DNA of 64,000 bases from Nymphaea colorata (taxonomy: Eukaryota; Streptophyta; Magnoliopsida; Nymphaeales; Nymphaeaceae), in contig NC_045149.1 in the NCBI RefSeq assembly GCF_008831285.2, positions 19,731,035 to 19,795,034 of the forward strand, given 5' to 3'. The notes under the pieces are model-generated. The model saw nothing but the letters and a program-made list of their open reading frames with translations, was not told the origin of the DNA and did no database searches. Of this stretch, positions 11,901 through 23,844 are shown in pieces (the stretch's first letter is position 1; each line of letters begins with the position of its first letter). Both the position numbers and the translations under genes were made by a program.

Positions 11901-14900
11901 ATCCACATTGCATGTACCTGGTACTAAACAGTAAACACCCAACACTTTATGCCTAGGTAATTTGTTCCAGGTATTCAAACAGGCCCTTAAAGTTACATTA
12001 AATTCCGTGATTTTCAGATCAAGGACCCCTTTGTTTAGATATGTTCGTGCAATATTTTGAAGCTTGAACATCAAGCATATTCTTGAAAAGTTCCTATACT
12101 AGCTGCTTTTTTTATTATTCTTGCTACTTTCCATATACTTTGCTGCCACTTTGCTAGCTTATTTTCTTAATAACCGCAAAAGTTATTACTAAATTTCTGT
12201 CAATGTATTTAGACCTAGATTTATTGGCCTGAATAGCACTAGGATCTCCACCATATTTGTTTGGAATTGCAATGGGTGGACTAAGAGTTTGGGAATACTG
12301 ATGCTGGATTTCATTTGTGTGGCATAATGTACGACTCCTTTTCATATCAAAACAGATCATATGTTAAAGAAAATCATGGCAACTAATTCATGCATTTATT
12401 TTCTCATGTTCATTTTATGGTATTAGAAAGTTGGTATGATCTTTAGTCCCTCTTCAAAGGAGAAAGTAACACCTACAGTTTTCCACCTAAATTAACCATG
12501 ACAGGTCATGGGAATTGAAGTTACGGGGGAATCTGGATCATTTTGTACCTATGTCACACGGGTGCGGGTACAATACGGGTACGGGGATGATACGGGTACG
12601 GAGAAACAATTGGATGCATCACAAAAAATTGATAAAATGAAAAAAAAAATTAAATTAATAACTTTTATTTTTTGGCGTGTCCCAGCCATGTTGCGTGTCC
12701 GGATCCGCGTGTCGACATGGATACACAAGCTAATTTGCCGTGTCTGTGTGACATAGTTTTGTACATGTGTGAGGTCTTTTTGTAAACCATTGAAACTCTA
12801 GCACAAGGCCGGTTCATGGTGGAATACCCTGAAAGGCATCACTTGTTGGGGTAGTAGGCAAATATTCTTGTACTAGCACATGGTCTAGATGCGAACAGCT
12901 TGATATAACTAAAGTATCTGCTTGTTTCTGCTTTCATGGCTCACAAGTCCCATGTCTGCGATAAGTAGCTGTTCATTCTTCCAAATAAAATATAGAAAGT
13001 ACTAGCAGGTCTAGCACAATGTGAAAATGTTGAATATTTTACATGCATATATTGTGAGTGAAGTTTGAGAACCCTTTTCTTGTCATATCTTGTTCATGCT
13101 TCTGGGACCAAATGTAATTATTTTATTAGGCACCTTTCATTTGTTCTTGCATTTTTGTTCTTAAACTTTTGTACTGTTTCATATGTTCTAACTTTTTTTG
13201 GCTGTATACTGAATCTTGTACTTGAAATATAGCATTAAGACTTTAAACAAACTGTGTATTGGAGGCACTTTACAGTATTTTATAGGCATTCCAGGTGTAC
13301 CATTTGCTATCATGTGCAGACCATTTTTTTTTTTGGTTAGCTTATTTGCTTTTGGTTTATTATTTTTTTCTTTTTTTTGATTGTCATTGTTCTTTTTCTT
13401 AAGGGAAATCAACTTATCTTTATGTTAAAACAAGGGAGCCTGTTCGGAATGCTTTTGAGGTAGGTCACTGAATATATATATATTTTTCCCTTGTCGGTCA
13501 ACTTGTTGCACTCTGCCCTTTTACAAGTGTCCACGTTACATAGACTGAGGACCTGAATGCATCTTGTAATGGTGGGTGGTTTCTCATGAATATATTTCAA
13601 ATATTTTTCATTGAATTCATTCTTTTCATGCCGGTATACATGTTCATGTTGCACATATGCTCTCCAGAACTGGTTACTATTATGGGAACTAGTGGAAAAT
13701 TCAAAACAAACACCTCTTAAACTTCATTCATCTTTGTTGAGGATTGTTTCCATATAAATCTGGGAAGGTTTTCTGGGAGAGATTACATCAATGTATTGTT
13801 TCCTTTCATTTGTATGGCTTGTGTGATTATTATGCATTGACATATGTTTCATAAGCACGTGAAAGAGACTTAAATGCAAATATACATATGTTGCATGTAT
13901 TGACTATTGTGTAAAAATGACAGTGTTATTATACATTAAAGAGCAGTGATGAGCTGATGGGAGATGAACAATGCTTGTTCATTCTTGAGTCATTCATGTT
14001 AGTGAACGAGTGAACAATCCTTATTCATTCTAGAGAGTCGTTTATGCTAGCAAACGAGCTAACAACTGCTTTCTTAGTGCTTTTATATTATCACAAATGA
14101 GTTTTGCAAGCAACCATTAATGTTCAAACACTTTCTGCTTCTGTGGAAGAGAATGATTGGTAGTTTCTGTCTTTTTAATTCATTTACCTGTCCGGTATGG
14201 AGTTGGCTGTTGGGAATGTAGTGTTGATCTATGCATTCTGTGCCTCTCTCTCTCTCTCTCTCTCTTTCTATGTGGACCTTTTCTCCATAACCTGAAATGA
14301 CATGGGTGCTGAGGGTTGTTGACTTGGTATTATGTCCCTGCTAATCATATTCTTTTATGATTGCTGATCTTGTCTCATTCCAGTCACTCTTTTCTTGTCA
14401 TAGGGTCATGCAGAAATGCATCTTTTGTTATCAACTTATCATCATATTAACAGTGGTGCATGGCTTGCATGGTTTGCTAAAAGTTTTAGCATGGTTATGT
14501 GGTTTTTATGGAAGTTAGATAAATTGTATGACTATGTTAAAGGTGAAAGCTCTTCATGTTAGTGAGGTCATAGATCAATTTTTTCATTATTTAGAGCTGT
14601 ATTTGTGATGTCACTTGCAAATGTAAAATTTAATTCCATGGGCATAGGTATTGGCAGAATCTTTACCGAATATCATTTCGAGCATATCTTTTCCAAAGTC
14701 AATGCGGTGGAGTTCTCAGGTATTATAGTTTTTTGTTTTGTTTTATTTATTTTTTTTGTTACTTGTTTAAGTAATTAACTCTGGATTTTCATCAGAATTG
14801 TGAGAGGCTGTAATGGCTGTTTCAGTTGTATCTAGTGTAATTAGATTTAAAATCGAAGTCTATCAGTATATGCATGGTAAGTGGGAAACATCAGCCAAAG

Positions 14901-16402
14901 AGGGTTGCTTTACAAAGCATATTTTACTATTGATAAGTACCTACTAAGTAATCATTTCTATCTAGTACCTGTAAACTGATTTTTCATTTTTTTTTTTGGT
15001 AATACACGAGCTACACATGCCAAGAGGTTCTTGCCTTCTTGGATTCCTTTCAGTTTGAGGCCGAGTCAGCTATAGATGCTCTTAGCTGTAGTTGCATACT
15101 GCTGACAAGTGATGTTGCATGCACTGACGCAAGTGTCAGCCATGGCCAAGAGTAAAAGAAGTTGATAGTTGACAAAGCTATATATTTATATATGTGTTTT
15201 TTTAGTACTCCTTATTGAAGCCCTTAAATATAAGTAAATACATGTAAATGCGTGTATACATATTACATATATTTCAATATGAGGCAGGAGATTACAAGAA
15301 AGGGAGTTGTCTGTTCTTCTTTCTTCCATTTGCCATGTAACATAATAAGTGAAAAGGAGGGGTATCATCTCAGCTTCTGCTTTTTCTTTCGTAATTTGAT
15401 ACAAAAGGGAGAGCAACATTTTCTGTCAATTAAAGGGGAAAGGGAGGCAAAACTATTAAATACTATTGTCGGTTTCTTGGTGTCTAGAAATATCGGACAT
15501 AGATACTTGATGGCTTGATGCTTATAGAAGTAAGTGCCTATGTAACACACTTGACAAGCTTAGTAGCACTGTAAGCTGTATATGGTACCTGATTAGCTGA
15601 TCCTTAGTTTGAAATTGCAGATCTAGGTGAACCTCATACTCTCACCTGAATGTCAAGGACTGTCATGACAAAATAAATATAAATCTCTTGTTGATTGGTT
15701 TTGTGTTATTTTCTCTCAATTTTCATGTTAGCAGATGGTAAAATTCCATTGATAATGATAAAAGTGGTGTGTAACTTGGTACGTGGAAAAAGAAATATTC
15801 CTACTACCTCCATTTTTTTGGTGCGCTGTGGTATGTAAAATTTTCTCGTTTGGTACCTTGAGTTGGTTGTGTTGCATAGGCATTAAGAAGAAGCTATCTG
15901 ATTTGTAGACTGGCATTTATCTACTACTCTCTTTTATGCACAATGATGGTATGGATTCCTAGGTAGGAACTTTGAGTTGGTTATGCTGCATGGGACTTAA
16001 AAAAAGGCTGCTAGTCTGAGTTATAGACTCTGGCATTTGTCTACTGTTGCATTCTGATAATAAGGTTTCTGAGATAGGAACTTTGAGTTCATTATGTGGG
16101 GCCTAAAAATTTGTAAGAGTGTTTTTTGTACGGCTGTAAACTTCTGGTTTGAAAATGTGAATAAAAAGAAGTTCTTTTAGTGCATTAATTTATTGTATAC
16201 TGATAGAGACACTTTGCAATGACACCTCAAGGACTTAGCATTTTCTATAATGCAAAGTGTCTCAACTCTCAAGAACTGGGCACCTGTCTCTTCAAAAAAT
16301 GATTCTTTTTTGAAAGAAAAAATGGGGGTTTCTACAAAGGTACTTAAATTTTCTTCCTCTTCTGATTTCATTTATAGTTTTATATTCCCTTCCTCTTTCA
16401 TT

Positions 16403-16444
<42 letters not shown>

Positions 16445-19400
16445 GTGGCAGTTCATATGGGGTTAAGAAAGAACCTTTCCTTCTGTTAATTTTTTAGGGA
16501 ATTGGGCTATATCTCTCTTTTTGTCCTTTCCTTTTTTCCCTTTCTATTTTGGCTTTCTAATTTTGTTTTATGCATGCTTTTGGTTTCTTGGTTCCTAAAC
16601 ATAAGAAAATGTCCATTTCACAAGAGAGTACCAAGGGAATGAAGAGCAGCAATAGATGCTTTAGCTGCACGAGGATATTCAGGTAAAAAGGCCAAAAAAG
16701 AGGCAAGGTATAACAGTAGACCCCTGCAGTTCTGCCTGTTCCTAATCCTCAACGGCAAGAGAAGGTAACTCCAATTCCAGTCGTGTCTTGGTCTGAATCC
16801 TATTGCCTACTGCTGCCAGAGAGAAAGACAAGCCATTTTAGTATGAGCCATAATGGAGCCATGGCATAAAAATTTTGATTCTGCCATCAAAACTCACAAG
16901 GGGCCTGACAGACAACCAGATCTTTCATTCTTGCTTTCCCTTTATATATATATATATATATATTGCTATAGCTTCAAAAAATTCGTTTCCCACAGCTAGC
17001 AATAGCAGAAGCTCTGGATAGTGGATACTACACACACAAACAAACACACGTCCAAGTTAGTTTTTATAAAGCTCCCTGTGTCCGACACTATTAAGGCTGG
17101 GCATCGGGCCGGGCCGGCCCGGCCCGGCCCGATAAAAATGTAAAAATGTAGCCCAATAACCTAAACGGGCCGGCCCGAGGCCCGGCCCGTTTCTAAACGG
17201 GCTGGGCCGGGCCCAAGTCATATCGGGCCTCGGGCTTCGGTCAAGGCCCGAGGCCCGGCCCGGCCCGGCCCGATTAATAATGGGCCGGGCGGGCTGAGAT
17301 GGGCTTCGGCCCGGCCCGTTATTGAAAAAACTCAGACACAACGAATGCAGGAGGCAACACAATTTACAGCTTCAGATGATGAAACACCATGGAGTATCAA
17401 GTTCTTTTATAGGCACATTGATAGTTTACAGACTGAAGACCTTCACGGCAGCCGGCACACGGTCACCGGAGAAGGCAGCCGATGGCGACGGCGACGACCG
17501 GAGGAGCAGCCGATGGGCGAAGAGGAGGCAATGCCGCAAATGCAATCTCTCGAGTCTCGACGGGCGACGGTGACGACGGAAGGTCGAAAAGTAAACCCTA
17601 ACTCTCTAAGCTCAAGTTCATTTTTATTTAACCCTAGGTCCCTAACGAGTAACGAAGTTCATTTAAAAAAAAAAAAACAACGGGCTTCGCGGGCCGCCGC
17701 CGATCAAAGCGGCTGGCCCGCGCCCGGCCCGTTAGTTACCGGGCCGGGCCGAGCCCGGTAACTAACGGGCCGACTACTATAAAAGCAAGGCCCGGGACCG
17801 AGTCGGGCCGGGTACCGGGTACCCGGCGGCGGCCCGGCCCGGTGCCCAGGCTTAGACACTATGTGCCCATGTCCAACAGCAAAATTTCACCTGTGTCTAT
17901 GTCCATGCAACATAGGTATTCATGTAAGGATTTAAAATTTATGGTGTCAGCTCCATTGCCTTTTAAAACCCTTTTCCCATGCATGCAATAGCATGAATTC
18001 TTTGTTCCTATATTTTAAGCATGGAAATCATATATGCGTCGTTACTCTTATAAAAGTGAGTTCCATGACAAAAATATTAACTAGACTGTCATTACACTCA
18101 AGCGTGTGTGTGTCTGTGCACCTGTCTCTCTATCTAGTGGTGGTCTAATAGTTGTTTGACTTGTCTCGATTCTTGAGACATCCTTTATTTTGTGTAATCA
18201 GTTAGATATGATGCAAAATTGTTATTATTGCCCTTTCTTTTGACTTCTATGTCTTCTATTTTCTTGTTGACCTGTGAGTTTTTTTTATTGATATTCATTT
18301 GATGCCTAACTTTTGCACAAAGTAGGAAACAATGTGAACCATATGTATTTTATCTGTGTCAAACTGAATGAGAAAAAGATACTCAACATCAGACCTTACA
18401 CATTCTGTGCTTTTATACAACATCCTCAATTTTCATGTATGTATTTGTGGGCCTATGTTCATGTGTATGTGTGTTCTTTTGGGTATTATTTCTTATATTT
18501 TTTGGTTATCCCTTTTTTAGTCAATGGATTTGCTTGCAACGCTTTTAGTATTTATTTGTAAATTGCTTCCTTATTTTGTCAGTCTTCTCTGTAGGTCATG
18601 TTTAGCAGGCCTATACGATGGATTCTAGCACTTCATGGTGATGTTCTTGTGCCATTTGTGTATGCAGGAATTTTAAGGTAATTGTTTCTGTTTTTGTGTT
18701 TTTCTCTGGTGTGAGTTGTATATCACTCAATATTGTCAAAAGTGGTCTTTCTATCGAAGAGTCATTTTCCACTTTCTTGCTTCCAACTTGCCCTTAAACA
18801 ATGTTGCTTAGGTTTCTTGGCTTGGCAAGATTGGAATGTATGAATTGGAGTCTAACTGTCGTGGATTTTTTAGTAGAAAATCTGTCTCTGCATGACCCTT
18901 TTGACTTAGATTGGTTGATGTCTCTCCCATATGTCCTTGGCTGCGCTGTCCTGATTAAAAGATAAGTTCATGAATAGAAAGATGCTGGATGGAGTTTGCA
19001 AGTACATTATAAATTTATAATGGAATAAAATTAACATAGAAAAGGTTTTGATCAATCATGACATTGCAGCCTTACTCTCCTTTTGTTGCTGTTACGCTAT
19101 GTTTGGATGGAGGGAAGGAAAAGATACTAAAGGATGGAAATAAAAGGAAAAGGAAGGAGGAGAAAAAGGAGGAAAGGAAAGGAAAAGAGAAGAAAAGAAA
19201 ATAATTATTATAAAGCTTGTTTGTATAGCAAAGCCATTCAAACATGTGTATGCCAACGAAAATAGGGAGGGTGGCTGAGAAATGCAATGCATTATGAATA
19301 GTTATAATTTCCATTGTAGTTGTGGAAATTAGGGAGTGGGTATAACTGTAATTATAGTGGCCATTGCTGCAGCAAGTACCTAACTGAGAAGGAAGATCCA

Positions 19401-22400
19401 ACAATTTGAACTGCAACCATAAGGAGGTTTCATCAATTGCAAAAATACCAAATAAAGGGCTATAACAGTTATCTCTGATGTGAGTCAGAGTAACCTTGGA
19501 GTATGTGTAGTGCCCATTAAGATACACCAATAAGAATAGTACATGTGATTTCAGTTACAAGTTACAGATAATATATTCTGTGTTTGTGGGCACAAACATG
19601 CACATGCAGCGGAGGTCCTCATATTGGACGGCATTAGACATGGAGAAAATTTTGGCCAATTTAAATCCTGAAATGCCAATTGATTGGCCTCACATTGCAA
19701 AATCTAGCCATATATACAAAGATTCTCAACCCAAACATAACACTAATAGACTCTTTTTCTTTTTGTTTGACTTTCATATTGAGGAGCCTTTAGCTCAAAA
19801 GCGAGGTAGAAGTTCAAGTTGTTGATCTTCATTATCATTGACTTTTGTCATATTTAATATTTTCTACTAGGATTGCTCAGTTGATGGCCTTGGTTCCCTT
19901 TTCTGTTTGACTAGTGAATTAATCTGTTCAATTGATTACTCATCTTATGCTTTTTTCAGTGGAAAGGTATCGCATGGGCTTCGCAATTCACCATCAGCCA
20001 CTGTGAAGGTAAATGAATTTCTATCTCTGCTTTCCTGTGATGAGATAGATTTCTTCATTTGTATAATGTCGGATCGGTGCAAAATGTCTTCCTAGATCCC
20101 TTGGCCTCTATTGAACTTTGATGAGGGGAAATAGATATACCTGAGTTTTTCTCAAACTTGTTAGGTGGAACCAATTCAATCTAAACCTTGTGAAACACGT
20201 GTACATAGGATTGATGACTTGCCTATTCATCCATCTCCAGGTAGACATACCATTATGCCTTGATTTTATTTCTAATGATAGGTTCACATATTACTACACA
20301 AAAATGTATATGTGCTTTTATTTTAAGATAAATTGTAGCATTTCCATTTTTTAACCAGATAAATGTTCAACTAAGTTTTGACTGTTTTGGTTTTCCAACC
20401 TTCAGGTTGTTTAACATGCTTCAGTTAGTGCATTGATTCTGGTCTCAATGGCCATAACTTGTTTTTGAAGTTGTCCATTTTATTTTGTTCCTTTCTGTGA
20501 CTACGATTCTTTCAGATCGATTATGCAGAAGAGTATCCAACTACTCTTATGAAAGCTGGGATTTTGGTCAAAACTGAGGTGTGTAAAATGTTCATTTTTC
20601 AGATAATGTTGATTCACTTACCTGGTTATTTAATTGGTTTTTCTTTTCATGTTCAGATTACCTCCGTTTAAGTTGCTATAGCTCATTATGTCAAAGTTTT
20701 ATCACAAGGAAAATGTCCTTTGATGTTATCTTCCTATTTCTGTTAGTCCATACCTCATTGTACTTATGCCAATAACATGATTACATGGAGCATCTACATT
20801 ATACATTTTGTAAGTGATAAAAGTTGAAATTTTCTAGGTGTAACTTACAATTGTAATACTTCCTAGGCATACTGATGCTCTGGTGAGAAGTGCTTCTAGA
20901 TTTTTTCTTTTGACCACAGGAGAGGAAGAGAAAGATAGTGGAAAGTTCACGTTCATTAGCTGAAAGTGTTAATGGAAGTCTACTTCTAAAAGAAAGCTTG
21001 CTTGATGAGGTATAGTTTGTCAAACAACCTGTTTTGTTGTCAGCTTTTTGTTTTTTTTTTGTTTTTGACCTTCTAGTGAATTATTCAGGTCGTTAATTTG
21101 GTTGAAGCACCATTACCAATACTCGGAAGCTTTGATGAGTCTTTCTTAGAGCTACCACGAGATCTACTTGTCATGGTAATCTTGCTTCATATCTTTGATT
21201 GGCATTCCTGCTTGTGCCAGGATATCTCATCCTTGTCCTTCAATGCTTGAGGAAGTACCTGTGGCAACAAAGCTAATACAAGCCCCAAAGCTAATACAGG
21301 CCTCTTAGTCTTTAATTTGTTGGGGCTACAGAGACGAGTTTATTCCGTAGCTGTGACCCTGGAGTTTTGAATTTTCTTATTTTAGTGATCTCGTATTGCC
21401 ATGTCCAGTGGCGGAAGGCAATGAATTCTGCTTATTTCTTTTGTTTCACTATGGCATTTTTTCTTTGACTGTTGGGCGCTTTTTATTAACAATAGTTAAT
21501 GGAATGGAATATTATACATGCATATGTGTCTAAACATGCATTCAATATGGCTGTCTGGCGTTTAGATTTTACTGTATGATCTTGGATGTCAAATTATATA
21601 GAAGTATATATTGTGACATTGGAAAGATCTAAGCTCACCTGATCCAGAAATGGTTTTATTTCACAAATCATATCTTCTTTAGCTCTGCTTGTGCTAATTT
21701 TTCAGGTTATGCAAAAGCATCAGAGATATTTTGCAATAGAAGATTTGACAAGTGGGAAGCTGTTACCTTTCTTCATTGCTGTGAGTACTTTACTCAGTAC
21801 TTATTTATCCTTTAGGCTTTCTTTCTTTGGTCTACTTATTCTTGGACAAGATGTCATGTGATATTTTTCTGCTTGTCCATGATTTGAAAATTGTCTGATG
21901 CTTTTAGGTGGCCAATGGAGTGATAGATGAGAATGTTGTGAGAAAAGGAAACGAGGCTGTCCTCAGGTTTTAACCCAGCTTCAACTTTTCATTCATCCGT
22001 GCTAGCTGTAGATTAGTGTTCTTGAAGTTATGTGTTGTAAATAGGAAAGATAAGCTTCACATATAGAAGTATTGATTGATTTACATCAATTGTTTAGCTT
22101 TTTTGCATGGGCTGTTTATAACAGTTTACTTCAACTAATGGTGTTATGCTTCACTTTGCAATTTCTGGACCACAGGGCTCGCTATGAAGATGCTAAGTTT
22201 TTCTACAATATGGATAGGCAGAAAAGGCTTACAGAGTTTAGAGATCAACTGAAAGGAATACTTTTCCATGTATGTTTCATGATTTCTTGTAGAGCCTTTC
22301 CCCCCAAAATATTGCATTTGTAGCTTCACATGTCACTAATAATTCATATTGTAACAGGAGAAGCTAGGAACTGTCTTGGACAAAACAAGACGAATCCAAG

Positions 22401-23803
22401 AGACAGTACCTAAATTGGGAACCTTTTTGGGCTTGGATGAAGGTGTGCTGCCTATAGTTCAAGATGCTGCATCCTTAGCTATGGCAGATCTAGCCACATC
22501 TGTAGTGACAGAGTTTACCTCTTTGTCTGGGATAATGGCTCGCCATTATGCTTTGCATGATGGTTATTCTGAGCAGGTATCCTAACCGTTTATTTCAGAT
22601 TTTCTTTATTGGAAATATAGTGCTTTTCATATCTTTGGCTGCTTGTTTACGTGATAAATTTCCTTGAACATAAAAAGTCACTGTATAAATTTCTTTCAAC
22701 ATAAAAAGTCACTGTATAAATTTCTTTCAACATAAAAAGTCACTGCTGATCTTCCTTAAGTCATAATTTTCATCTCATCCTGTGTTGCCAGGTTAAACAA
22801 GTTTTTGATTTTCTCACAAGTGTATCAGATTGTGAACGAATTAGTCTTTCTAATAAAAATCTAGTTCATGTTGGTGTAATGCTCCAGGGTTTGCTGGTCG
22901 AAAAAATACACCAGGGTTTTGAAGGTTGATTTGGTTCTGGCTAAGAACATGATTGGCTTGCCCACCAATATGTTAATATGGATACTTTTTAAGGTGCCTT
23001 TTGGAGATCAACCACTATCATTTTGGAAAGCTTGTTTGTCAATCTTCTGGTGCTTGCATGCCTGTCACACAATCATTTCTGTTAGCAATTAGTATGTAAT
23101 TGTAAATTATTATCAGTAGACACATACCACATAACTTAAAAAAAATGGTGAACCATATGCTCTGACTTTTTATATTATCTATTTCTTTTTGTGATATTTG
23201 TAGACTTGAATTTTAAAAATAAAAACTTGTAATAAAATATACAAGTAAATGCTAAAGAAATTAAAATTGAGAATATGTTGTAAATGCTAATATTGCATTA
23301 ACAATTGGATTTCTGGTGTATGTTCTAAGATGTTAGGATTTGTTATTATGTGAGATATAAACATATATAAACATGTGATTTTCAAGAAATTTCAGTAAAT
23401 TCTACAATGTCATAGAAAATGAATGGAACCTGCTACGTGCTAGTTCTTGAGAAAATATTTGGACCTTGTTGAAAGTTGAAACTCGTGTTTAAGTTGTTTA
23501 AGCCTGGAAACTTGACTATCTATATAGATTCCACATTCAGAACCTAGGAATCGACTGAAAAAAATATTTCTTTTTGATGTGTAATTCAGATATAAGGATT
23601 TAATATATAAAATTGAATCGGCCGGTTCCTGGATGTTGCCAGAAGGCTAAATATTTGAAATCTGTCACCAAAGCGCCATGACCGTTGCTATATCATTAAC
23701 TATTGCTAATGTTCTGTGGCTAAAGGTTTTTTCAGCAACGGATTTTACAAATTTAACCATCTGACAGCATTTTGTCAGCCAGCTGATTTACACACACACA
23801 CAC

Positions 23804-23844
<41 letters not shown>

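Larger units (their letters stand above)
10839..11986. mobile_element. PIF/Harbinger-like TIR element B (1,148 bp) with captured histone H3 fragment
   Basis: The left end is GGTCCTGTTTGAATT and the right end, inverted, is GGGCCTGTTTGAATA. TTA flanks both sides (10836-10838, 11987-11989). Its left ~170 bp match the inverted right end of element A, and its right ~190 bp match the inverted left end of A, so A and B are relatives in opposite orientation. Between the ends lie a (TTCCCC)n tract, a histone H3 gene fragment on the minus strand, and a further minus-strand open stretch. No transposase is seen, so it would be non-autonomous. Confidence 0.75.

Noticed and set aside
17345-17761. 138-codon frame inside the GC-rich element as a transposase or host gene
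   Set aside because: There is no hAT transposase motif, and the frame runs into the GGCC terminal repeats. It is best explained by high GC content.
22654-22745. Regularly spaced repeats as a CRISPR-like array
   Set aside because: The copies are directly adjacent with no spacers, and the window is plant nuclear DNA. This is a simple tandem repeat.
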